NCBI GenBank assembly: GCA_964645645.1
Contig: CAZYBC010000004.1
Coordinates: 1-64,000, forward strand
DNA: 64,000 bases
Direction of reading: 5' to 3'
From: CAZYBC01 sp964645645
Lineage (GTDB): Bacteria; Patescibacteriota; Microgenomatia; UBA1400; PJMF01
The position numbers were made by a program, and so were the translations under genes. The notes under the pieces are model-generated. The model made no database searches. It had not been told where the DNA came from and saw only the letters and a list, made by a program, of their open reading frames with translations. The stretch's first letter is position 1. The number at the start of each line of letters is the position of its first letter. This document shows positions 1 to 8,594 of this stretch, piece by piece.

Positions 1-39
1 GCTCGCGCCGCTATTTATTTTACTAGCCATTTACACAAT

Positions 40-1716
40 TTATTTTATAGACTCTTCACTTTGAACACTTCTAAACCCATCGGCCTTAACTTCTAAATAA
101 TATTTTCCCGCTGGCACCATTAAACTATATTGACCATTAGCATTTGTTTGCTGAGGATTTTGCTGACCAAAAGATTCAGCTTGCCAAACATACCATTCCT
201 GACTTTGTTGCTCAAAATAATATAACGTCACTGAGGCATTAGTGATAGCTTGCTGAGTTTTTTTATCAATTACCTTACCATAATCATTACTCTTAATCTT
301 GCCAATCGAGCGCACTGTTTTATTATTAGCTCCGTCAAGTGCTTCAATATTAATCAACTCATTAGTTTCACCTTTAAGATCGAGATCTGCATACCAAAGA
401 TTAGTGCCAACATACTGCTGCAAAGGGAAAACAGCACTCCCAATCTTAGCTGAAGCTTGAGTGACACCACCTTTCATACTAATAATTAATTTATTTTTCA
501 CTCCAGCCACTAATTCAATCGCTCCAGCTTCACTAGGTTTTAAGATTTGTGGGCCAAGAGTATAAAGACTGCCGCCAATGACTGGAGGGAGATTATCAAT
601 AATCATTAATTGAGGTGAAGAAGTAATTAGATTGCCAGCACTATCTTGCACCCTGATAATTACTTGATAATTACCATCATCCAAATTACTAAAGGTAAAA
701 GCATATTTATTGCCATCTTTCTTTAATAATTGCCAAGTTAAACCATTGTCTAAACTAACCTCAGCTCTTACCACTTGAGCAACCGATGAAGTAATTTCTG
801 CTTCAATAGTTGGATTAGTATTAGTAGTAGGGATTGAAGAGATAGGATTAAAAACAATTTCAGGTGGAGTAGTAACAATTGTAAAACTTACAGTCACTAT
901 TTGATTATCTTGAGTATAGATACCAGCCGCACTCTTAGCTCTTAGTTTTAATTGATGTGAACCATTATTTAAGCTTGTCAGGGTTAAACTAAAATTTTCA
1001 GTACTACTATTAAAACTTCCATCACTAGCGGAAGCATTTAACCAAGCATTGTTATCCAAGCTAAATTCAACTGCGGCAATTGTACCTTGAGTAATCTGAG
1101 CTATTCCAGTTAAAGTAATCGTTGTTTGATTGGACAAACTAGCTGGCTGGTTAAACAAACTTAAAGTGGGGTAATAAGTTTGAGTAGTTGTGCTAGTGGT
1201 GGGTGTGGGAGTAACACTAGGAGTCACATTAGGAGCTAAAGTCGGGGTAGCACTGGGCGTAACATTGGGAGCTAAAGTTGGAGTAGCACTTGGAGTTACA
1301 CCTGGTGGCAAAGTCGTAGTAGCAGTAGGAACAGTGGTAACAGTGGGACTAGGTCCTTCAGTTGGTGAAGGTCCTGTGGTTGGTGTACTAGTAGGTGGCA
1401 CAGGTGTATCTGTAGGTGGTACTGGTGTATTCGTGGGAGGAATTGGTGTGGCAGTGGGAGGGATTGGGGTTGGAGTAGGAGGAATCGGAGTAGGAGTTGG
1501 TGGGATTGGAGTTGGAGTAGGGGTGGGAGCACCACAATCTGCTGGACAGGTAATTGAATCTTCTCCCAGAGACGCCTGACAAACCCCATTGCCACAAGTA
1601 GCTCCAGCCGCTTCAATTATCGTTGTAGAAAATGACTTAAGAAAAAATGAACAACTATATAAAATAATAATTATTAGACAAAACTTTAAAGTAGCTTTAA
1701 TTGAAAAATCAGCCAT
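40..1716 (-). CDS. Secreted PT-rich surface protein with Ig-like and carboxypeptidase-regulatory-like domains
   Basis: A 558-residue exported protein. Residues about 8-30 form a hydrophobic signal or anchor. A cysteine-rich CGNGVC...CPADC motif follows at about 41-61. Next comes a long Pro/Thr stalk (TPIPPTPTPIPP-like units, about 64-175). The middle carries two or three Ig/FN3-like segments with 'AEVSLDNGLTWQ' and 'VQDSAGN' signatures. The C-terminus (about 478-550, from 'GKVIDKKTQQAITNASV' to 'PAGKYYLEVKADGF') looks like a carboxypeptidase regulatory-like beta-sandwich. No sortase motif or C-terminal membrane segment is visible, so the protein is either held by its N-terminal anchor or released. 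It is divergent from the 1997-aa surface gene. The ligand is unknown. The repeat-rich stalk is typical of CPR surface proteins. Confidence 0.75.
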   Translation of the reverse strand: MADFSIKATLKFCLIIIILYSCSFFLKSFSTTIIEAAGATCGNGVCQASLGEDSITCPADCGAPTPTPTPIPPTPTPIPPTPTPIPPTATPIPPTNTPVPPTDTPVPPTSTPTTGPSPTEGPSPTVTTVPTATTTLPPGVTPSATPTLAPNVTPSATPTLAPNVTPSVTPTPTTSTTTQTYYPTLSLFNQPASLSNQTTITLTGIAQITQGTIAAVEFSLDNNAWLNASASDGSFNSSTENFSLTLTSLNNGSHQLKLRAKSAAGIYTQDNQIVTVSFTIVTTPPEIVFNPISSIPTTNTNPTIEAEITSSVAQVVRAEVSLDNGLTWQLLKKDGNKYAFTFSNLDDGNYQVIIRVQDSAGNLITSSPQLMIIDNLPPVIGGSLYTLGPQILKPSEAGAIELVAGVKNKLIISMKGGVTQASAKIGSAVFPLQQYVGTNLWYADLDLKGETNELINIEALDGANNKTVRSIGKIKSNDYGKVIDKKTQQAITNASVTLYYFEQQSQEWYVWQAESFGQQNPQQTNANGQYSLMVPAGKYYLEVKADGFRSVQSEESIK

Positions 1717-1853
1717 ACTTATTTAGTATAACTTAGAAAGCAAACTTTAAACAATTGCTAAAGTTAGCTAAATATAAATTAGCTAACTTTCATCTTTTTT
1801 ACCTATTCTCAGCTCCATATTTTTGCTAAAATGAAACTATGGATTTTTAGTGC

Positions 1854-4800
1854 ATGTTAAAAAAAATTGTTTATCATCTGCTCACCAAAAAAATTACCAT
1901 TGCTAAATGGCAAGTTAATTTATTTGGTTTATCTGTGTTTTCGATTGGTTTTGTCAGTGGTTTTTATCTTTTAACCAGCCAGATTATTGTCCCTTTAATC
2001 TCAGCTGCCACCACTTCCCAAACCTGGAATTTTGCCACAGCTGGTGACTACACTGTTTCTGATGCCAATTACATTGAAATTTCTGCTAATACGGCCAAGC
2101 TTAAAGCTAGTAATTATACTGATGACGCCAATACAATGTTTCTCTTTCATTTGGACGAAACTGAAGGTTCAACCGCCAACGATAGTTCTAGCAACAATAA
2201 TGACGGCACGATTAGTTCTGGTACATGGACAACTGGTAAATTTAGCAATGCGCTTAATTTAAGCGGCTCCTCAAGTGGAATCAGGATCACTGATAATTCT
2301 GATGTCTCTTTCACTGGCAGTCATACTTTAGAAACTTGGATTAAATTTGATAGCAGTTTTAGTGCTGACACTTTAGCCTCAGGACAAACTATTTTTGATA
2401 AGGGTTCTTATCGCCTTTTTTACAATCAGCATACTGGCAAAATTCAATATGAATTAGAAGATAGTAGTGCCACTACTTGGGCTCAAGTGGCTGGTCAAGA
2501 TAGTACTCATGGTTGGGATGCCGTTGGTTTTACTCACATACATAGTCAAGTAATCTATAACACTAACCTTTATATAGCTGGAGGTGACTCAACAGGCGCT
2601 GCTGACGTCTGGAAATGGGATGGCAGTAATTGGGCTCAAGTAGCAGGAGATAGTTTAAACTCAAGCTGGGATAGCAGCTATGAAGCAATTTATGCCCTAG
2701 CCACTGATGGAACTTATCTTTATGCTGGCTTAGGCAACGACACTGATGATGGTGAAGTTTGGCGCTATAACGGTACTACTTGGACAAAAATTGGTGGTGA
2801 TGGCACCAATTCTAGCTGGACTGACGCTGATAATGTGGAAAATGTCGCTAGCCTTTATTACCAAAATAGTAAACTTTATGCCGGACTTGGAACTAATAAT
2901 GATGATATCTGGGAATGGAATGGAAACACTTGGACCCAAATCGGAGGCAGTGGCGTCAATTCTAGCTGGAATGAGACTCAAGATATTGTTGAAAGTATAA
3001 CTGGTGATGGAACCAATCTCTATGTTGGCTTAGGCAGTGGAACTTTAGATGCTGAGGTCTGGCGTTGGAGTGGTACTGCTTGGACAAAAATTGGCGGGGA
3101 TGGAGTTAATCCTGGTGGTGGAACAGCCAGCTGGAACACCAACTATGAATCTGTTAAAAGTCTTACTTACTTTGGTGGTAATCTTTATGCCGGTCTTAGC
3201 GCAAGCAGTGGCGATGCCGAAGTATGGAGATGGAATGGCACTGACTGGACCCAAATTGGTGGTGATAGTTTAAATAGTGGCTGGCTTAATGACTATGAAC
3301 AAGTTCATACCCTTACTAACAATGGCAGTACCCTTTACGCAGGCATCGGAGACAATGGTGCTCAAGGAGAAGTCTGGAGTTGGAATGGGAGTACCTGGAC
3401 TCAAATTGGCGGTGATGAAATCAACGGCGGTTTTACTAACCCGCTTGGTGGAACAGCCGATAGAATTACCAGCCTGATTATTAACGGCAGTACTATTTAT
3501 GCTGCTGTCTATGATGCTGGTCGCTCACCGCAAATCTGGCAATACAGCAGTGGATCTTGGACAATCATTGGTGGCTATTTTCTTAACCAAAGCTGGGGCT
3601 CAAACCTTACGGATGTTAGCAGTTTAAGCACTGATGGTGATTATCTCTATGCTGGTCTAGGAAGCACTGAATCAGATGGGACGGCATTAGTAAAAAGATA
3701 TGATGGTACTAACTGGACTCTCATTGCAGGTCAAGGTAAAAATAGTAGTTGGAACTGGAATAACTTTGGAACAGTAGCAAGTTTACAACCTTTTAAAGGT
3801 AAGCTTTACGCTGGTTTAGGTGATGGCACTGATGATGCTAAAGTTTGGGAATGGAATGGCAGCACTTGGACACAAATTGGTGGAGATGGAGAGGCAAGTA
3901 GCTGGAGCAACACTCAAACTAATGAAACTGTACGAGCAATGGCTGCTAATAATAACTATTTATTTGTTGGTTTAGGTGATGGCAGTGCTGATGCTGATGT
4001 CTGGCAATGGAACAGCACCACTTGGGCCCAAATTGGTGGTGATAGCTTAAATTCTGGTTGGACAACAGCTAATGAACAAGTCCTTAGTATGACCATCTTT
4101 AATGGAAATCTAATTGTAGGTTTAGGAAACAGCGCTAGTGATGCTGATGTTTGGTCATGGAATGGCAGTGCCTGGACACAAATTGGTGGTGACACTGCCA
4201 ATAACTGGAATACTGGTTATGAAAAAGTTGATTCTTTAGCTGTTTACAACAACAAACTTTATGCTGGAATCGGAGTTACTACAGCCGAAGACGAAGTTTG
4301 GGAATGGAGTGGCAGCGGAGACACTTGGACTAAAATTGGTGGTGATGGAATTAATTCTAGCTGGGCAGATAATGTTCATGAAGAAGTAGCTTCTTTAGTA
4401 GTTTACAACGGTAAACTCTATGCAGGTTTAGGCAATGGTGCAGATGATGGTGAAGTCTGGAGTTGGAATGGTGCTACTTGGTCTAAAGTGGGTGGTGATG
4501 GTTATAACTCTTCTTGGCCAGATACTCCCAGCATTGATAAAGCCATGAATATGGCAGTTTATAAAGGTAAACTTTATACTGGTTTAGGTGCTTCTGCTAA
4601 TAGAGATGCTCAAGTTTGGTCTTATGGGAATAATCGTATTTTAACTTCTGTTGCTAATTCTCAAAACGATCAATGGCATCACATAGCAGCTACTTACGAT
4701 GGCAGTACGATGAAAATATATATTGATGGAGTTGAAAATAATTCCACAGCAGCTACAGTGACTATGCCAGATAATAGTTTAAATCTTTTAATTGGTTCTA

Positions 4801-7800
4801 GTTACGGTGGAGATACTTCAAAGGAGAACACCGCCTATTTTGATGGGACTCTAGATGAACTTAGAATCAGTGATACAGCCAGAACTTCATTTATTTCTTC
4901 AATTTATAGTAGTAATCCGCAAACTGTTAGACCAAATACAGCCTATAACCCTACTGGCTTAACTGCCTGGGCAAACTTTACCACTAGTGAAACTAACAAT
5001 GGTGGCAGTATTAAATATCGTTTATCTAATGATAATGGCAGTAGCTGGTATTATTGGAATGATACTGCTTGGGCGACATCTGGTTCAACTAGCCAAACTA
5101 ATACCCAAACTGACATTAATTCTCATATTGCCTCTTTCCCCACCGGTAGTGGCATTATTTGGCAAGCTATTTTGCAAGGTGATGGTGATCAACAAGTTAC
5201 TTTAAATTCTGTTACCGTTACCGCTGAATTAGATAGTACTGCGCCACCAGTTAATGCCACTGCCGTAACTGTTATTGGAGCTGGTGCAGGTGGCTGGGTA
5301 AACACTGAACCAACTATTTCTTGGGCTAGTGGCTCTGACAATGATGGAGGATCAAGAATTCTAGGCTATTGTATTGCTTTAGATGAAGTTAACATTGATT
5401 CAGCCAGCAATACACTTAATCCTGCTACCCAAGCTGGTTCTGTCATGGAAGTTGACGGTAGTGTCATTGATGACGGAGTTGAATCGGCAGCTTGTCCATA
5501 TATTGTTATTGGAAATAGTGTTAATTTAGCCAATATTACAGGTTTAACTTTAACTTCTGGCAAACAATACTATTTTAGTATTAAAGCTTTAGATAATGCT
5601 GGGAATATCTTTTCTGGGAGCAGTGAAGATTATCAAGATTTAGCTACTTTCAAAATTGATAATACCGCACCTAGCAATCCAGCATATATTTCTTTACCTG
5701 GTGATTTTATTGCCACCAAAAGTGCTACTTTATCTTGGCCAATTTCTGGCGGTCAACAAGCCAGCGATGATGCTTCTGGAGTAGCTGGTTTTCAATATCG
5801 AATTGGCACCAGCGGCACTTGGTATGGTGATATTCACAATGGCAATCAGAATTCTACTGATCTTCTTACTAATGACGGCAACTATGAATTCACCCAAGCC
5901 TATGATTTTGCTAATATTGCCGAAGGGACTAACTTGATCCAATTCCGTACCTATGACAATGCTGGCAATGTTTCTAGTGTTGTCATTACTGGACTTTTAA
6001 AAATTAATACCACTGCTCCAAGTGAGCCAGCTAATCTTACAGTTACTCCTAGTACCAATACTGTTAATTCTTTTGCTTTTGATTGGGATGTTCCAGCTAC
6101 TTATTCTGGTAATATTGATGAATTTACATATTGTTACACTGTTAATACCTTACCTTCAGCAACAACCTGTAATTGGACTGCAGCAGGTGTAACAGAATTA
6201 ACAGCCGATGCTTACGCTACTCAGCCTGGATCAAACGTTTTTTATTTAGTCAGTAAAAGTGATGCTGGCACAGTTAATTATGAAAACTATGCTTCTATCA
6301 CCTTTACTGCTAATACTTCTGCACCAAGTATTCCCCAAAACCTAGACATCGCTGATGTAAGCGTCAAAGCTACCAGCTCTTGGAAATTAGCTTTAGCCTG
6401 GGAAGCTCCTAGCAGTTTGGGAGCTGGAGTGGAGTACTATCAAGTTTATCATTCTACAGATAACAGCACGTTTACTTCAGAATCCACTGTTTATGACATT
6501 TCTTATGTTGATACAGGTTTGTCTCAAGTGACCCATTACTATAAAGTAAGAGCCTGTGATAGCGCTAATAATTGTGGAGCATTTACCTCAGCAGTTTCTC
6601 TTTATCCTGATGGAAAATATACTACTTCACCAAGTTTAAATTCTGGACCTAGCGCGAGTAATTTAACTACCAAAAAAGCTACGATCAGTTGGACTACTAG
6701 CCGTACATCTGACAGTAAAGTTGCTTATGGTCTTAAAAGTGGGAGTTATTATGACGAAGAACCTTCTAATTCTAGCCAAGTCACTGATCACTCAATTAAA
6801 TTAACTAATCTTTCTCCAGGTACTACTTACTACTATAAAGCCAAATGGACAGATGAAGATGGCAATACTGGCGAATCAGATGAAAAAACCTTTACTACTA
6901 ATCCAGCTCCTTCTATTTCAGCCGTAGAAGCTACTGACACTGGCTTGTCTTCTACTTTAATCACTTTCACTGTTAAAAATGCCGTTAAGGCTAAAATTCT
7001 TTATGGTAAAACTGCCAATTATGGTGGTTCTCAAGAAGTCACGACATCTACGCTAGAATCAACTTACTCAATTAAATTAGAAGATTTGGACGATGATTCA
7101 GAATATCACTATAAATTAGTGCTGTTAGATACTGAAAATGCTGAATATGAGTTTGAAGACCATGTCTTCCAAACTTTACCTAGACCAAGAATTAGTAACG
7201 TTCAAATAGAAGAAATCAAAGGAGCAGCTCAACCAGCTGTATTAGTTAGTTGGGAATCCAATACAGGCATTTCCAGTATTATCAATTACTACCCAATTGA
7301 TAATGCTAAGGAAACTCTTAACCAAGTAAATATCGAATTAATTAAAGGTGAACATCAAATGTTACTAAAAAATTTAAAAGCTGAGACTCAATATCAGATG
7401 TATATTAAAGGTGTTGATAAAATTGGTAATGAGGCTGTTTCTAGTTTAACTACTTTTACCACTGCCACTGATACTCGTCCTCCAGTTATCTATAACCTTA
7501 AAATTAGCACAGCTACTCAAGGTGAAGGGGCAGAGGCCCAGGCTCAACTTTTAATTTCTTTTGATACCGATGAAGAATCAACTACACAGATTGAATTTGG
7601 AGAAGGTAGCCAAGAGACTTATTCTCACCGTACTCAATTAGATACAGATTTAACCTTACATCACTTTACAATCGTGCCTAATTTGTCTCCAGCCAAAGTC
7701 TATCACTTACGAGCTTTAACTAAAGATAAGGCTGGTAATGAAACTGCGTCAATTGATAAAGTTATGGTCACTGGTAGAGCAACTGATAATGCCTTAGATT

Positions 7801-7847
7801 TGGTCATTAATAATTTATTTGAAATATTTGGATTTCTAAGAAAATAA
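1854..7847 (+). CDS. Giant surface protein: LamG domain split by 14 propeller-like repeats, then FN3 domains
   Basis: A 1997-residue exported protein. An N-terminal hydrophobic segment (about 20-50) is the signal or anchor. Residues about 92-205 look like the first half of a LamG/concanavalin-type domain ('FHLDETEG', 'TLETWIKF', 'GSYRLFYNQHTGKIQYELED'). The second half ('QWHHIAATYDGSTMKIYIDG', 'GTLDELRISDTA') appears only at about 926-1020. Between them are about 14 repeats of about 50 residues with the pattern W-x-W-N-G-x-x-W-T-Q-I-G-G-D-G-x-N-S-S-W and LYAGLG, resembling beta-propeller blades. Ig-like and at least four fibronectin type III-like domains follow ('LTNLSPGTTYYYKAKW', 'TTFTTATDTRPP'). 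The C-terminus ends in an amphipathic 'ALDLVINNLFEIFGFLRK'. The ABC ATPase gene starts 4 bases after its stop, so the protein is probably a client of that transporter (inference). Confidence 0.82.
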   Translation: MLKKIVYHLLTKKITIAKWQVNLFGLSVFSIGFVSGFYLLTSQIIVPLISAATTSQTWNFATAGDYTVSDANYIEISANTAKLKASNYTDDANTMFLFHLDETEGSTANDSSSNNNDGTISSGTWTTGKFSNALNLSGSSSGIRITDNSDVSFTGSHTLETWIKFDSSFSADTLASGQTIFDKGSYRLFYNQHTGKIQYELEDSSATTWAQVAGQDSTHGWDAVGFTHIHSQVIYNTNLYIAGGDSTGAADVWKWDGSNWAQVAGDSLNSSWDSSYEAIYALATDGTYLYAGLGNDTDDGEVWRYNGTTWTKIGGDGTNSSWTDADNVENVASLYYQNSKLYAGLGTNNDDIWEWNGNTWTQIGGSGVNSSWNETQDIVESITGDGTNLYVGLGSGTLDAEVWRWSGTAWTKIGGDGVNPGGGTASWNTNYESVKSLTYFGGNLYAGLSASSGDAEVWRWNGTDWTQIGGDSLNSGWLNDYEQVHTLTNNGSTLYAGIGDNGAQGEVWSWNGSTWTQIGGDEINGGFTNPLGGTADRITSLIINGSTIYAAVYDAGRSPQIWQYSSGSWTIIGGYFLNQSWGSNLTDVSSLSTDGDYLYAGLGSTESDGTALVKRYDGTNWTLIAGQGKNSSWNWNNFGTVASLQPFKGKLYAGLGDGTDDAKVWEWNGSTWTQIGGDGEASSWSNTQTNETVRAMAANNNYLFVGLGDGSADADVWQWNSTTWAQIGGDSLNSGWTTANEQVLSMTIFNGNLIVGLGNSASDADVWSWNGSAWTQIGGDTANNWNTGYEKVDSLAVYNNKLYAGIGVTTAEDEVWEWSGSGDTWTKIGGDGINSSWADNVHEEVASLVVYNGKLYAGLGNGADDGEVWSWNGATWSKVGGDGYNSSWPDTPSIDKAMNMAVYKGKLYTGLGASANRDAQVWSYGNNRILTSVANSQNDQWHHIAATYDGSTMKIYIDGVENNSTAATVTMPDNSLNLLIGSSYGGDTSKENTAYFDGTLDELRISDTARTSFISSIYSSNPQTVRPNTAYNPTGLTAWANFTTSETNNGGSIKYRLSNDNGSSWYYWNDTAWATSGSTSQTNTQTDINSHIASFPTGSGIIWQAILQGDGDQQVTLNSVTVTAELDSTAPPVNATAVTVIGAGAGGWVNTEPTISWASGSDNDGGSRILGYCIALDEVNIDSASNTLNPATQAGSVMEVDGSVIDDGVESAACPYIVIGNSVNLANITGLTLTSGKQYYFSIKALDNAGNIFSGSSEDYQDLATFKIDNTAPSNPAYISLPGDFIATKSATLSWPISGGQQASDDASGVAGFQYRIGTSGTWYGDIHNGNQNSTDLLTNDGNYEFTQAYDFANIAEGTNLIQFRTYDNAGNVSSVVITGLLKINTTAPSEPANLTVTPSTNTVNSFAFDWDVPATYSGNIDEFTYCYTVNTLPSATTCNWTAAGVTELTADAYATQPGSNVFYLVSKSDAGTVNYENYASITFTANTSAPSIPQNLDIADVSVKATSSWKLALAWEAPSSLGAGVEYYQVYHSTDNSTFTSESTVYDISYVDTGLSQVTHYYKVRACDSANNCGAFTSAVSLYPDGKYTTSPSLNSGPSASNLTTKKATISWTTSRTSDSKVAYGLKSGSYYDEEPSNSSQVTDHSIKLTNLSPGTTYYYKAKWTDEDGNTGESDEKTFTTNPAPSISAVEATDTGLSSTLITFTVKNAVKAKILYGKTANYGGSQEVTTSTLESTYSIKLEDLDDDSEYHYKLVLLDTENAEYEFEDHVFQTLPRPRISNVQIEEIKGAAQPAVLVSWESNTGISSIINYYPIDNAKETLNQVNIELIKGEHQMLLKNLKAETQYQMYIKGVDKIGNEAVSSLTTFTTATDTRPPVIYNLKISTATQGEGAEAQAQLLISFDTDEESTTQIEFGEGSQETYSHRTQLDTDLTLHHFTIVPNLSPAKVYHLRALTKDKAGNETASIDKVMVTGRATDNALDLVINNLFEIFGFLRK

Positions 7848-7850
7848 GCC

Positions 7851-8594
7851 ATGACTAAAAAAGAAATTCTAACTATCAAAGACGTTACCAAAAATTTTGT
7901 CGTGGGCAAACAAAAAATTGAAATTATTAAAAAAGCCTCTTTTACAATTTACGAACAAGACTTTGTCATTATCTTTGGCCCTTCTGGTTGTGGTAAAAGC
8001 ACGTTGCTCCACATTATGTTAGGCTTAGAAGAACCAAGTAGTGGTCAAGTTAACCTGCTAGGACAAAACTTATACCATTTAGATGAAGATAACCGAGCTG
8101 AATTGCGTAAAAAACAAATTGGGATGATTTATCAGCAAGCATTTTGGATGCAATCCAGAACTGTTTTACAAAATGTTGCATTTCCTTTAACTCTCTTAGG
8201 CAAACCGCGTAGTGTTGCTTATGAACGAGCCTTAGAAAGTTTAAAATTAACTGGAATGGACAATTGGCAAAATTATTTTCCAACTGAACTTTCTTCTGGG
8301 CAACAACAAAAGGTTTCTTTAGCTAGAGCATTAATTAATAATCCAACTTTAATTGTAGCGGACGAACCAACTGGTAACCTAGATAGCGGCTCAAGTTTAG
8401 AATTAATGAATTTAATGAATAAACTTAACCACGCTGGTAAAACTATTATCATGGTTACTCATGACCTAGAGTTTTTGAAATTTGGAAGTAGAGTAGTAGA
8501 AATGAAAGATGGAGAAGTTATTCAAGAATTAACCAATAATCATAGCGAAATCAAAAAAGCCAGTCAAAATGGCAAAAAACATTTATTAACATGA
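7851..8594 (+). CDS. MacB/LolD-type ABC transporter ATPase
   Basis: A 247-residue nucleotide-binding subunit. It has Walker A GPSGCGKST (43-51), a Q-loop region YQQAFW, signature LSSGQ (147-151), Walker B LIVADE (167-172), and the switch histidine in MVTHD (H204). The family couples ATP hydrolysis to extrusion or mechanotransmission by FtsX/MacB-type permeases. The ATG overlaps nothing upstream but lies 3 bases after the surface-protein stop. Its TGA stop overlaps the permease start (ATGA), implying translational coupling. The closest relative in the window is the ATPase at 40066-40848. Specificity for the neighbouring surface protein is inferred from gene order only. Confidence 0.92.
   Translation: MTKKEILTIKDVTKNFVVGKQKIEIIKKASFTIYEQDFVIIFGPSGCGKSTLLHIMLGLEEPSSGQVNLLGQNLYHLDEDNRAELRKKQIGMIYQQAFWMQSRTVLQNVAFPLTLLGKPRSVAYERALESLKLTGMDNWQNYFPTELSSGQQQKVSLARALINNPTLIVADEPTGNLDSGSSLELMNLMNKLNHAGKTIIMVTHDLEFLKFGSRVVEMKDGEVIQELTNNHSEIKKASQNGKKHLLT

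Noticed and set aside
1190..1579. Open frame encoding VGVGVGG repeats opposite the PT-rich gene
   Set aside because: It is the antisense of the Pro/Thr stalk codons; no promoter or ribosome site was seen.
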